A stretch of 15,720 bases of DNA from Thalassospiraceae bacterium (GTDB lineage Bacteria > Pseudomonadota > Alphaproteobacteria > Rhodospirillales > Magnetovibrionaceae), in the NCBI GenBank assembly GCA_030638205.1, contig DAOWFB010000062.1, positions 1 to 15,720 of the forward strand, written 5' to 3'. The position numbers were made by a program, and so were the translations under genes. Under the pieces are notes generated by a model. The model worked only from the letters and a program-made list of their open reading frames with translations, made no database searches and was not told the origin of the DNA. Positions 1 through 6,542 of the stretch are shown piece by piece (the first letter of the stretch is position 1; each line of letters begins with the position of its first letter).

Positions 1-1
1 A

Positions 2-70
2 CACCAACCAACCCCAGCACCAACCCCAGCACCAACCCCAACACCAACCAAGGGGGCAAAGCCTAAATAG
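2..70 (+). CDS. C-terminal tail of an unidentified proline-rich protein (partial)
   Basis: Reading from base 2, the left edge is an open frame with PTPA-type repeats, then a short basic end (KGAKPK) and a TAG stop at 68-70. All three forward frames are open here. This one was preferred because alternating Pro/Thr/Ala followed by a lysine-rich end is a common low-complexity tail of envelope or scaffold proteins, whereas the other frames give Asn/Gln-rich strings. The body of the protein lies outside the window, so its function cannot be inferred. The stop is 24 bases before hisS, which fits an operon or simple tandem order. Confidence 0.4.
   Translation, partial: HQPTPAPTPAPTPTPTKGAKPK
8..49 (+). 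repeat. 12-bp tandem repeat (about 3.5 copies) encoding PTPA
   Basis: The 12-base unit CCAACCCCAGCA occurs at 8-19 and 20-31, with one mismatch at 32-43 and a half copy at 44-49. A period of four codons keeps any reading frame intact, so copy-number change would lengthen or shorten the protein tail without breaking it. Confidence 0.85.
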
Positions 71-92
71 CCAAGGGGGCAAAGCCTAAATA
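48..92 (+). repeat. 23-bp tandem duplication across the upstream stop and the hisS leader
   Basis: Bases 48-69 are repeated identically at 71-92, with a period of 23; the base after each copy is G (70) or A (93). The first copy ends on the TAG stop of the upstream frame. The second forms the leader of hisS and brings a G-rich stretch (75-79) about 15 bases before the hisS ATG, farther than an ideal Shine-Dalgarno. It looks like a local duplication that created the present spacing. Confidence 0.9.
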
Positions 93-94
93 AT

Positions 95-1420
95 ATGTCT
101 GAAAAACCAACAAAAATAGTTAAACCACGCCCGATTAGCGGATACCCTGAATGGCTCCCCGAAGAGCGCATAGTTGAGCTTGGCTGGATTGATGAAATCC
201 GCGCCGTGTTCGAATCCTATGGTTTTGCCTCAATCGAAACTCCATCGGTCGAGGAAGTTGATGTGTTAACCGCCAAGGGCGGGGATGCCGACAAAGAAAT
301 TTACACAATTAAACGGTTGCACGAAGATCCGGATGCAAAATCCGAGGCCCGGGTTGCCCTGCATTATGACATGACGGTGCCGTTGGCGCGTTACGTTGCC
401 CAGCATTATGGAGATTTGGTCTATCCGTTTAAGCGTTACCAGATACAAAAAGCATGGCGTGGCGAACGCCCGCAGGAAGGCCGCTTTCGCGAATTTTTAC
501 AGTGCGATATCGACGTTATTGATAACGATAATCTTTCTATTGAATTTGATGCCGAAATGCCGGCCATTGCCTATGAGATTTTTCAGCGTTTAAACATCGG
601 CAATGTCACCATAAACATCAACAACCGTAAAATTTTACAGGGGTTTTACTCCGGTCTTGGTTTGGAAAATGTTACCCAGGTTATCCGCGTAGTTGATAAA
701 ATGGATAAAATTGGCCCCGATGGGGTGGCTAAATTGCTGTCTAATGAGCTTGGCCTTGATGATGCAATGGTTGGTAAATGTCTATCGCTGGCCGAAATAA
801 AAACATCTGATAGCGGGTTCGTTGATAAGGTTACAGCCCTTGGGGTTAAAAACGAAACATTGGACGAAGGCCTGCGGGAATTGGAATTCGTTATGAATGC
901 CCTTTCCCATATTCCACCCGGCGTTGTGTTTGCCGACCTTTCAATTGCCCGTGGGTTCGATTATTACACTGGCACGGTTTACGAGAGCAAGCTGGCCGAT
1001 TATCCAGATTTTCCATCAATCTGTTCTGGCGGGCGTTACGATAACCTTGTTTCCAGCTATATGAACAAGAGCCTTCCCGGTGTTGGGTTTTCAATCGGTT
1101 TGACGCGTATATTTGTAAAGCTACTAAAAGAAGGCAAGCTTGATATTGGCGCCAAAAGCCCAACCACGGTTTTGGTTGCGCAGTTACCCGAAACAAAACG
1201 TGAATTGGCCGCCAGCGTAGCCCAGCAATTGCGCAGCAGGGGCATCAATACCGAAATGTATCACGAGCAGGCAAAGCTAAAAAACCAAATGCGCTATGCC
1301 GAACGCAAGGGCATAGCATTTGTCTGGTTCCCTCCGTCTGAAGAAGGGGCTATGCACGAGGTAAAAAACATGGCCACTGGCGAGCAGTCTTCGGCTGACC
1401 TGTTATCGTGGAAGCCATAA
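95..1420 (+). CDS. hisS: Histidine--tRNA ligase
   Basis: Cytoplasmic class II aminoacyl-tRNA synthetase that charges tRNA-His with histidine using ATP. Residues 14-24 (ISGYPEWLPEE) open the fold. Motif 2 and its loop lie at about 112-140 (RYQIQKAWRGERPQEGRFRE). The histidine-specific motifs are ARGFDYYTG at 285-293 and CSGGRYD at 310-316. Motif 3 is PGVGFSIGLTRI at 328-339, and an anticodon-binding domain occupies about 356-441. The length of 441 aa is normal for a bacterial HisRS. The GERPQEGR loop and the PISGxPEWLP opening resemble, from memory, an actinobacterial-type HisRS and not the usual alphaproteobacterial form, which I recall with an EKPGPGR loop. ATG 95 is chosen because the protein aligns from there. 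The identity is secure; the foreign origin is an inference. Confidence 0.96.
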   Translation: MSEKPTKIVKPRPISGYPEWLPEERIVELGWIDEIRAVFESYGFASIETPSVEEVDVLTAKGGDADKEIYTIKRLHEDPDAKSEARVALHYDMTVPLARYVAQHYGDLVYPFKRYQIQKAWRGERPQEGRFREFLQCDIDVIDNDNLSIEFDAEMPAIAYEIFQRLNIGNVTININNRKILQGFYSGLGLENVTQVIRVVDKMDKIGPDGVAKLLSNELGLDDAMVGKCLSLAEIKTSDSGFVDKVTALGVKNETLDEGLRELEFVMNALSHIPPGVVFADLSIARGFDYYTGTVYESKLADYPDFPSICSGGRYDNLVSSYMNKSLPGVGFSIGLTRIFVKLLKEGKLDIGAKSPTTVLVAQLPETKRELAASVAQQLRSRGINTEMYHEQAKLKNQMRYAERKGIAFVWFPPSEEGAMHEVKNMATGEQSSADLLSWKP

Positions 1421-1449
1421 AATCCCAATAAAATCCCAATAAAATCAAG
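1417..1449 (+). repeat. 11-bp tandem repeat starting at the hisS stop codon
   Basis: ATAAAATCCCA occurs at 1417-1427 and 1428-1438, with a partial third copy (ATAAAATC) at 1439-1446. The first copy contains the hisS TAA. There is no hairpin with a T-run here, so it is not a classical terminator. The remaining bases to 1553 contain no gene I can support. Confidence 0.8.
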
Positions 1450-1553
1450 GTGTTAAGAATAATATAGTTCATGGGGATTATTCCTCTTGGCTGTGGCGTT
1501 GTCTTGTTGAAATCAAACACTTAAATACTTCCCCATTATGCTTGGTGTAAAAA

Positions 1554-2645
1554 ATGATATCTTCAATAATAAGAACCCTGTTTTTTAGCTTTATAGTTAT
1601 TGCAGGATATATGATTTTTACCACCTACGGTTCCATTGCCGCACCTCTTGGTGTTTCTTCTGGTGTTTCTTCTGGCATTTCTTCAGATATGACCGTTGGT
1701 GCGGTGCATCAGTCCAAGGGTGAAACATTTGCCCGCAATAATACTATTAGTGTCGCGTATGCAAAAAATAAAGGCGACATGGTTGGTGCGGGCGAGATAC
1801 TTTCCACCGGCAAAAACTCATCAATGACAGTTAAGTTTATGGACTCAACCATAATGACGCTTGGTTCCGATGCCGAGGTCGAGGTTGATGAGCTTGTTTT
1901 TGATCCCAAAGGCAATGCCAAGGACAATCACATTATAATCAGCTTGGCCCAAGGAACTTATTATTATGTTTCTGGAAAGATAAAAAAAGAAAATGTAACC
2001 ATACTTACCCCAACCGCCGCAATCGGTATTCGCGGCACCGAACTTGCCATTAGCGTTGATCGCGATGGCGCAACTTCGGTAGGGGTCGTGAAGGGTGCTG
2101 CCATTATGCGGGCACGACGTAGGGATAGCGACCGCGACAGAAGCTATGATGGCGGTGTTTATATTGACCTTGGTTCAACCGGGCGAATTGAAAAAAGTGG
2201 TAAAATATCAAAACCGTTTGGCGGGGTTGATCTTACTGGTGATGAAGAAATTGATCGCAAAATCCCAGGTGTTGCCGAATGGCTCGACCACGACGAAGAG
2301 CACGAAGGCGAAGAATTAGCCAGCAATGAACACAATATAGAGTCAGACGACGATGATGACGATGACCACAGTCTTCGCGGTGAAAAATATGATGACGAAA
2401 ATCATGAAGTAAAAGACGAAGAAGAGGATCACGATAAAGATTACGATACCGCCGAGAATGAACGGTCTCGCTCAGACGATGACGATGATGGCGACGACAG
2501 TGATAACGATGACAGTGACGACGACAGCGATAACGACGACAGTGACGACGGCGATAACGACGACAGTGACGATGATGGCGATGATGATCGTGAACAAAGA
2601 CATTCAGAACGCGAAAGCAGAGATAGCGATCACAAAGATTCTTAA
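1554..2645 (+). CDS. Secreted FecR-domain protein with Asp/Ser-rich acidic tail
   Basis: An exported protein of unknown function, 363 aa. Residues 1-30 form a hydrophobic Sec signal or membrane anchor (FFSFIVIAGYMIF) ending near SIAA. Residues 33-44 are an in-frame GVSS repeat encoded by three 12-bp DNA units (1650-1685). A FecR-like domain spans about 47-185, with the shared family marks VDELVFDP (111-118), VSGKI (139-143) and TPTAAIGIRGT (152-162). From about residue 235 the chain is extremely acidic, and residues 307-345 are nearly pure Asp/Ser/Asn/Gly. In this broad FecR family the domain is often periplasmic or secreted and is not necessarily tied to ferric citrate signalling; there is no sigma factor or TonB receptor beside it. 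The acidic tail probably binds divalent cations (inference). No clear Shine-Dalgarno precedes the ATG. It is related to the FecR part of the RTX protein at 6543. Confidence 0.85.
   Translation: MISSIIRTLFFSFIVIAGYMIFTTYGSIAAPLGVSSGVSSGISSDMTVGAVHQSKGETFARNNTISVAYAKNKGDMVGAGEILSTGKNSSMTVKFMDSTIMTLGSDAEVEVDELVFDPKGNAKDNHIIISLAQGTYYYVSGKIKKENVTILTPTAAIGIRGTELAISVDRDGATSVGVVKGAAIMRARRRDSDRDRSYDGGVYIDLGSTGRIEKSGKISKPFGGVDLTGDEEIDRKIPGVAEWLDHDEEHEGEELASNEHNIESDDDDDDDHSLRGEKYDDENHEVKDEEEDHDKDYDTAENERSRSDDDDDGDDSDNDDSDDDSDNDDSDDGDNDDSDDDGDDDREQRHSERESRDSDHKDS
2475..2589 (+). repeat. Degenerate 24-30 bp tandem repeat encoding DDSDND units
   Basis: GAC/GAT-AGT/AGC-AAC codons recur as units that read DDSDNDDS and close variants, three times. 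Unit lengths differ by whole codons, so the frame is preserved. This is typical of slippage-prone acidic repeats. Confidence 0.8.
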
Positions 2646-2653
2646 AACAGGGA

Positions 2654-2845
2654 TTAAATAAATCTTTCTAAAATCACCCTTAGGTTTGCAGTTATTGCTG
2701 AAATAGACAGCACCATAAAACTTCTAAGCATGATCTGATTAAAAAAATCGCCACTAGATAACGAGCTATCTACAGTGTTGGCAGCCGATGCCATTTTGTA
2801 GGTTATGCTTGGTTGGTTATTGTTTATTATATGATCATTGTTCAT
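2654..2845 (-). CDS. Small hypothetical protein (63 aa)
   Basis: Unrecognised. The frame fills the gap between the FecR stop (8 bases away, convergent) and the 84-aa gene (28 bases upstream on the same strand) almost exactly. The first half is polar and Asn/Ser-rich. The end (FMVLSISAITANLRVILERF) is a hydrophobic or amphipathic helix that could sit at the membrane. The leader is A-rich with no convincing Shine-Dalgarno; an internal ATG at codon 18 (MASAANTV) is an alternative start. The supports are position, codon-like composition and the operon-like arrangement. It could be a chance frame. Confidence 0.35.
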   Translation of the reverse strand: MNNDHIINNNQPSITYKMASAANTVDSSLSSGDFFNQIMLRSFMVLSISAITANLRVILERFI

Positions 2846-2873
2846 GGCTTTTTTATTTTGCCGACCCTGTTAA

Positions 2874-3128
2874 TTAGTGGATATCTTTCTCTCCAAAACC
2901 GGCAATGGTTCTGTATGCACCCATGGCTTGATCAATTGTTATGTTGTGTTTTCTGGCGACGGATTCAATAAGTAATTTTTCTGGCATGGCCGGCGCTAAT
3001 ATCAATCCAGATTTTCCCAGCAAATCTATTAATGCAATTGAAGAAGAAAGCGGATCGTCATTGGAGGTCGGTTCCTTGGGGGCGTCGGAACCTATGTGCC
3101 TGGCTTCTGTGGGGGGCTTGGTTGCCAT
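2874..3128 (-). CDS. Small hypothetical protein (84 aa)
   Basis: Not assigned to a family. The frame is open upstream to 3278, but the start is placed at the ATG at 3128-3126 because AAGGAG lies 5 bases before it, the strongest ribosome-binding site in this part of the window. Residues 1-27 are polar and probably disordered (MATKPPTEAR... with Pro/Asp/Ser). Residues 30-84 look like a compact helical domain (IALIDLLGKSGLILAPAMPE, then ITIDQAMGAYRTIAGFGEKD). There are no cysteines, no signal peptide and no membrane segment, so it is likely cytoplasmic. It is convergent with FecR, divergent from pyrD, and may be co-transcribed with the 63-aa frame downstream. Confidence 0.7.
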   Translation of the reverse strand: MATKPPTEARHIGSDAPKEPTSNDDPLSSSIALIDLLGKSGLILAPAMPEKLLIESVARKHNITIDQAMGAYRTIAGFGEKDIH

Positions 3129-3429
3129 TTGCTTCTCCTTTATCTGAACGATCCGCTTTCTCTCAGTTTTATGTGTCGCAAGCGTCGTGCCAGTCCTGCC
3201 CGGGATGTGGCAAATGCAGGAAATTTCATATAACCGATTGAATTTATTGAATAAATTAGTTGATAGGCGGGGTTTCACCCTGCGGCCAGGCGGTGGAATA
3301 ATTGGCTTTTTGCATCAAATTTCGCTTAACGCCATTCGGGGGCATGCAAAATGCAAATTTTTAAATACCCGTTCAGAAATTGCAGTGAAATATCATGGAA
3401 AAAACAAGGGAACCTGATAATGTCCGCTC
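3129..3429. other. Intergenic control region between the 84-aa gene and pyrD
   Basis: This stretch of about 300 bases separates two divergent genes. An AT-only inverted repeat, AATTTATTGAATAAATT, lies at 3241-3257 (8-bp arms, one central base). Farther on, TTTTGCAT at 3308-3315 can pair with ATGCAAAA at 3344-3351 around a 28-base loop. I see no tRNA or riboswitch. A 76-codon frame at 3187-3417 has no supporting signal and is not called. No confident -35/-10 pair was found. Confidence 0.5.
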
Positions 3430-3437
3430 ATGCCTAG
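3406..3437 (+). promoter_or_regulatory. Five-codon leader minigene overlapping the pyrD start
   Basis: AAGGGA at 3406-3411 is 8 bases before an ATG at 3420, which is ideal, but 18 bases before the pyrD ATG at 3430. The ATG at 3420 opens a frame of five codons (MSAHA) that stops at TAG 3435-3437, just past the pyrD start and in a different frame. No other Shine-Dalgarno serves pyrD. The layout suggests coupled reinitiation or start-site competition. A one-base sequencing error or a plain distant ribosome-binding site are alternatives. Confidence 0.45.
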
Positions 3438-4497
3438 GGGGTTATATAAATTTATCTGGCCTTTTGTACGTTTGCTTGATGCCGAGCAAGCCCACAGCCT
3501 TGCGCTGTTTGCACTTAAATCCAACCTGATACCCGTGCCAAAGCCCTACAACCCGCCGGAGCTTGGGGTCTCCTTGTGGGGGATGACATTTCCCAACCCC
3601 ATAGGGCTGGCCGCAGGGTTTGATAAAAACGCAGAAGTTTTTGAAAAAATGCTGGATCAGGGTTTTGGCTTTGTCGAGGTCGGTTCGGTAACGCCGCGCC
3701 CCCAATCGGGCAACCCCCGTCCACGTCTTTTTCGTCTGGAAAAAGATCGTGCGGTTATTAATCAGATGGGATTTAATAATCAGGGTCACGCAGCAGTTGC
3801 CAGCAGAATTAACGCCCGCACACCAGATGGTGGAATAGTCGGGGTCAATCTGGGAAAAAACAAAGATAGCTCTGATGCCGCTGCCGATTACGAAGTCGGT
3901 GCAACCATATTTTCGCCGTTGGCTGATTTTCTGGTCATTAATATTTCGTCACCCAATACCCCGGGCCTTCGCGCACTACAGGGACAAGAACCTTTGAAGG
4001 AATTATTGACAAGAACCATTGCGGCGAGAGATGGCGTTGCATCAAGTGGTGGGCACACACCCATATTGCTAAAGATTGCGCCCGACCTTACGGACGAAGA
4101 TAAATCAGATATTGCCAAGGTTTCCATTGATGCGGGCGTTGATGGCTTAATTATCTCCAACACCACCATAGAACGCCCCGACACATTAACAGACCCGGCC
4201 CGGGTTGAAGGCGGGGGCTTAAGCGGGCGTCCGCTTTTTGAAATGTCGACCCGCGTTCTTTCTGAAATGTATGTGGCAACCGATGGGAAAATACCCCTTG
4301 TCGGTGTTGGTGGGGTTGAAGACGGCAGGGGAGCTTACGAAAAAATAATCAACGGCGCATCGCTGGTAGAGTTATATAGCGCAATGGTATTTGCCGGCCC
4401 AGAAATTGCCGAAACCATAAAACGCGAATTGGTGGATTGCCTAAAAGCCGATGGCTATGAAAGCGTTGTCGATGCAATTGGTGCCAAGCACCGATAA
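3430..4497 (+). CDS. pyrD: Quinone-dependent dihydroorotate dehydrogenase (class 2)
   Basis: Oxidises dihydroorotate to orotate in de novo pyrimidine synthesis and passes electrons through FMN to membrane quinone. The N-terminal helical membrane-association region (KFIWPFVRLLDAEQAHSLAL, 7-26) is the mark of class 2. The (beta/alpha)8 barrel carries AAGFDKN at 61-67, INQMGFNN at 110-117, NISSPNTPGLR at 171-181 with the likely catalytic base Ser174, and the FMN phosphate region GVGGVEDG at 292-299. The length of 355 aa is normal. ATG 3430 fits the family N-terminus (residue 1 is close to the membrane helix) even though the best Shine-Dalgarno points 10 bases upstream. The gene converges on nadK with only 8 bases between the stops. 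Confidence 0.96.
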   Translation: MPRGLYKFIWPFVRLLDAEQAHSLALFALKSNLIPVPKPYNPPELGVSLWGMTFPNPIGLAAGFDKNAEVFEKMLDQGFGFVEVGSVTPRPQSGNPRPRLFRLEKDRAVINQMGFNNQGHAAVASRINARTPDGGIVGVNLGKNKDSSDAAADYEVGATIFSPLADFLVINISSPNTPGLRALQGQEPLKELLTRTIAARDGVASSGGHTPILLKIAPDLTDEDKSDIAKVSIDAGVDGLIISNTTIERPDTLTDPARVEGGGLSGRPLFEMSTRVLSEMYVATDGKIPLVGVGGVEDGRGAYEKIINGASLVELYSAMVFAGPEIAETIKRELVDCLKADGYESVVDAIGAKHR

Positions 4498-4505
4498 GGG
4501 ATTTT

Positions 4506-5273
4506 CTAAAGCAAAAATTGTTCGCGCACGATGCGGTCTTCAAGGTTGTGCTCGGGGTCGAACAGTAGCGTTGGTTTGAGCGAGCTATCTTCGCAAATGC
4601 TAACTTTTTTTACATCGCGGACTTCGGTTCCATCGGCGGCCACGCTTACTTGGCGTTCTTTGGCGTCTAATATTTCAAATTCAATATTTGCATCGCTCGG
4701 CAATAATGCACCACGCCATTGGCGGGGGCGAAATGCGCTGATTGGGGTAAGGGCAAGAAGCTCGGCACCAATGGGAACTATTGGCCCGTGGGCGGAAAGA
4801 TTATACGCGGTGCTGCCGGCGGGGGTTGAAACCAATGCGCCGTCGCAAATTAGTTCTTCCATTTGTACCTTGCCATCAATTTTAATTCTAAGCTTTGCCG
4901 CCAGCGGGGTTTGCCGCAAAAGAGACACTTCATTGATGGCAAGTGCCTCATGCGTTTTTCCGCTTAGGTCTTTTGCCTTCATTCTTAGGGGGTGAAGCTC
5001 AATTGATTGGGCCTGCTCAAGGCGTTTTTCCAAATTCGAAATGCGGTATTCGTTCATCAAAAACCCAACCGATCCACGGTTCATTCCGAAAATAGGAATT
5101 TTACGTTCAAGAAATTTGTGCAACGTGCGCAGCATAAACCCATCACCACCAAGGGCGACTACTACATCGGCCTTGGCCGGGCTTGTATCGCCGTACTTGT
5201 CTTGCAATTTTTTTAACGCATCCTGCGCCTGCTTTTGACGCGCCGCGACAAGGGCTATCTTGTTGTATTTCAC
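4506..5273 (-). CDS. nadK: NAD kinase
   Basis: Phosphorylates NAD+ to NADP+ with ATP or polyphosphate in the cytoplasm. The family marks are visible: LGGDG at 41-45 with the catalytic Asp44, NE at 114-115, and STPAGSTAYNLSAHGP at 149-164. At 255 aa it is a compact form, as in many alphaproteobacteria. The start is GTG at 5273-5271, preceded by AAGGA about 9 bases upstream. It lies 79 bases downstream of moaA on the same strand and probably shares its transcript. No terminator hairpin is evident in the 8 bases that separate it from pyrD. Confidence 0.95.
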   Translation of the reverse strand: MKYNKIALVAARQKQAQDALKKLQDKYGDTSPAKADVVVALGGDGFMLRTLHKFLERKIPIFGMNRGSVGFLMNEYRISNLEKRLEQAQSIELHPLRMKAKDLSGKTHEALAINEVSLLRQTPLAAKLRIKIDGKVQMEELICDGALVSTPAGSTAYNLSAHGPIVPIGAELLALTPISAFRPRQWRGALLPSDANIEFEILDAKERQVSVAADGTEVRDVKKVSICEDSSLKPTLLFDPEHNLEDRIVREQFLL

Positions 5274-5352
5274 TGCTTTATTTCCTTGATGTGGTTCTTA
5301 AAGCAGAATACAGAAACTTGGCTATATTTGCAAAACTGCTCGACAGGCGGGA

Positions 5353-6357
5353 TTAGCCCCCGGTAACGCTCATGTAGCGGCTAAGTGCCGGTTTGTTTTC
5401 ACCGGAATTTATTTCAAAATTATGGCCCAGTGGTTTTAGGGATATGGCTTTTTCTATTGCCTGACCCAATGCTTTTCCCGTGGGGTCTGATCTTAGCGGT
5501 TCGCGCAAATCAACTGCGCTATCTTGCCCCAGACACATATAAAGCTTTCCGGTACAGGTAAGGCGCACCCTGTTGCAGGTATCGCAAAAATGTTCCGATA
5601 GCGGGGTAATGAAACCAAGCCTTGTTTTGGTTTCACCAATGTCAAAATATTTTGAAGGGCCACCGCTGTTGTGTGACGATTGGCTTAGGCTCCATTTTTT
5701 TTCAAGCTCGCCCCGCACTTGGTCAAGCGGCAGATGATGATCGGCCCTAAGCTCGCCAATATCGCCAAGGGGCATGGTTTCAATGAACGTCATGTCGAAA
5801 CCGTTATCACCGCACCAATTTATAATATCGTTAAATTCACCATCATTGATTCCTTTTAGCGCCACGGTATTTATTTTGATTTTAATTCCTGCTTTTTTAG
5901 CCGCCCCAATGCCCTGCATAACCTTTTCATGGTCGCCATTTTTTGTAAGGCGCTTAAAGGTTTCGGGTTTTAGGGTATCAAGGGAAACATTTATTCTGCT
6001 AATGCCCGCTTCGGCTAATTCATCGCTATAGCGGTAAAGCTGGCTAGCATTGGTGGTAAGGGTTAGCTCGTCCAGGGCCCCGCTTTGGCAATGCCTAGAA
6101 AGAGATTTAACAAGCCCCATTACGCCCCGCCTGACCAATGGCTCGCCACCGGTTAGGCGTATTTTTTTTACCCCCCGTTCGATGAAGGCGCTGGCTATCT
6201 GGTCTAATTCTTCCAAATCCAGCACCTCGCTTCTGGGCAGAAACGTCATATCTTCGGCCATGCAATAGCTGCAACGGAAATCGCATCTATCGGTAACCGA
6301 AATGCGAAGGTAGGTTATTTTGCGACCAAATGGATCAATGAGTAAGGGGTTTGGCAT
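5353..6357 (-). CDS. moaA: GTP 3',8-cyclase MoaA (radical SAM)
   Basis: Carries out the first step of molybdenum cofactor synthesis: radical SAM cyclisation of GTP to 3',8-cyclo-GTP, with MoaC acting next. The N-terminal cluster motif CxxxCxxC uses Cys25, Cys29 and Cys32, and TGGEP is at 69-73. The C-terminal cluster Cys258-x2-Cys261-x13-Cys275 and the NRVRL arginines (262-266) are those that bind the GTP-site cluster. The protein ends in GG, the conserved MoaA tail. The length of 334 aa is normal. No moaC or moaB lies nearby. The leader lacks a clear Shine-Dalgarno. It is divergent from the RTX gene across 185 bases. Confidence 0.96.
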   Translation of the reverse strand: MPNPLLIDPFGRKITYLRISVTDRCDFRCSYCMAEDMTFLPRSEVLDLEELDQIASAFIERGVKKIRLTGGEPLVRRGVMGLVKSLSRHCQSGALDELTLTTNASQLYRYSDELAEAGISRINVSLDTLKPETFKRLTKNGDHEKVMQGIGAAKKAGIKIKINTVALKGINDGEFNDIINWCGDNGFDMTFIETMPLGDIGELRADHHLPLDQVRGELEKKWSLSQSSHNSGGPSKYFDIGETKTRLGFITPLSEHFCDTCNRVRLTCTGKLYMCLGQDSAVDLREPLRSDPTGKALGQAIEKAISLKPLGHNFEINSGENKPALSRYMSVTGG

Positions 6358-6448
6358 TTTATGGTTTTTAGACCCCCTTGGCCCAAATGTCGCCCCTAAT
6401 TATTTTGTGGTTTTGTCTTAAAACAAGGCCATACCCACCCCCATATCA

Positions 6449-6478
6449 GTGTCATTTTACGCCGAAATATGGTATAAT
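6449..6478 (+). promoter_or_regulatory. Extended -10 promoter for the FecR-RTX gene
   Basis: TATAAT at 6473-6478 matches the consensus exactly and is preceded by TG (6470-6471), making an extended -10. A weak -35, GTGTCA, lies at 6449-6454 with an 18-base spacer. Transcription would start near 6485 and give a leader of about 58 bases before the ATG at 6543, which has AGGAGA at 6530-6535 as its ribosome-binding site. It is the cleanest sigma-70-like promoter I found in the window. Confidence 0.65.
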
Positions 6479-6542
6479 GCCCTTCGGTTTTAAGGTGGCC
6501 CATTTTTTTAACTTGTCCATAATTGCATGAGGAGATTGTGCC

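Noticed and set aside
1554..2645. FecR as an iron-citrate anti-sigma regulator
   Set aside because: There is no ECF sigma factor, TonB-dependent receptor or Fur-like site nearby, and the layout (signal, FecR-like domain, acidic tail) differs from FecR itself.
3187..3417. 76-codon frame upstream of pyrD
   Set aside because: No ribosome-binding site, no domain-like composition, and it crosses the palindrome and stem-loop sequences.
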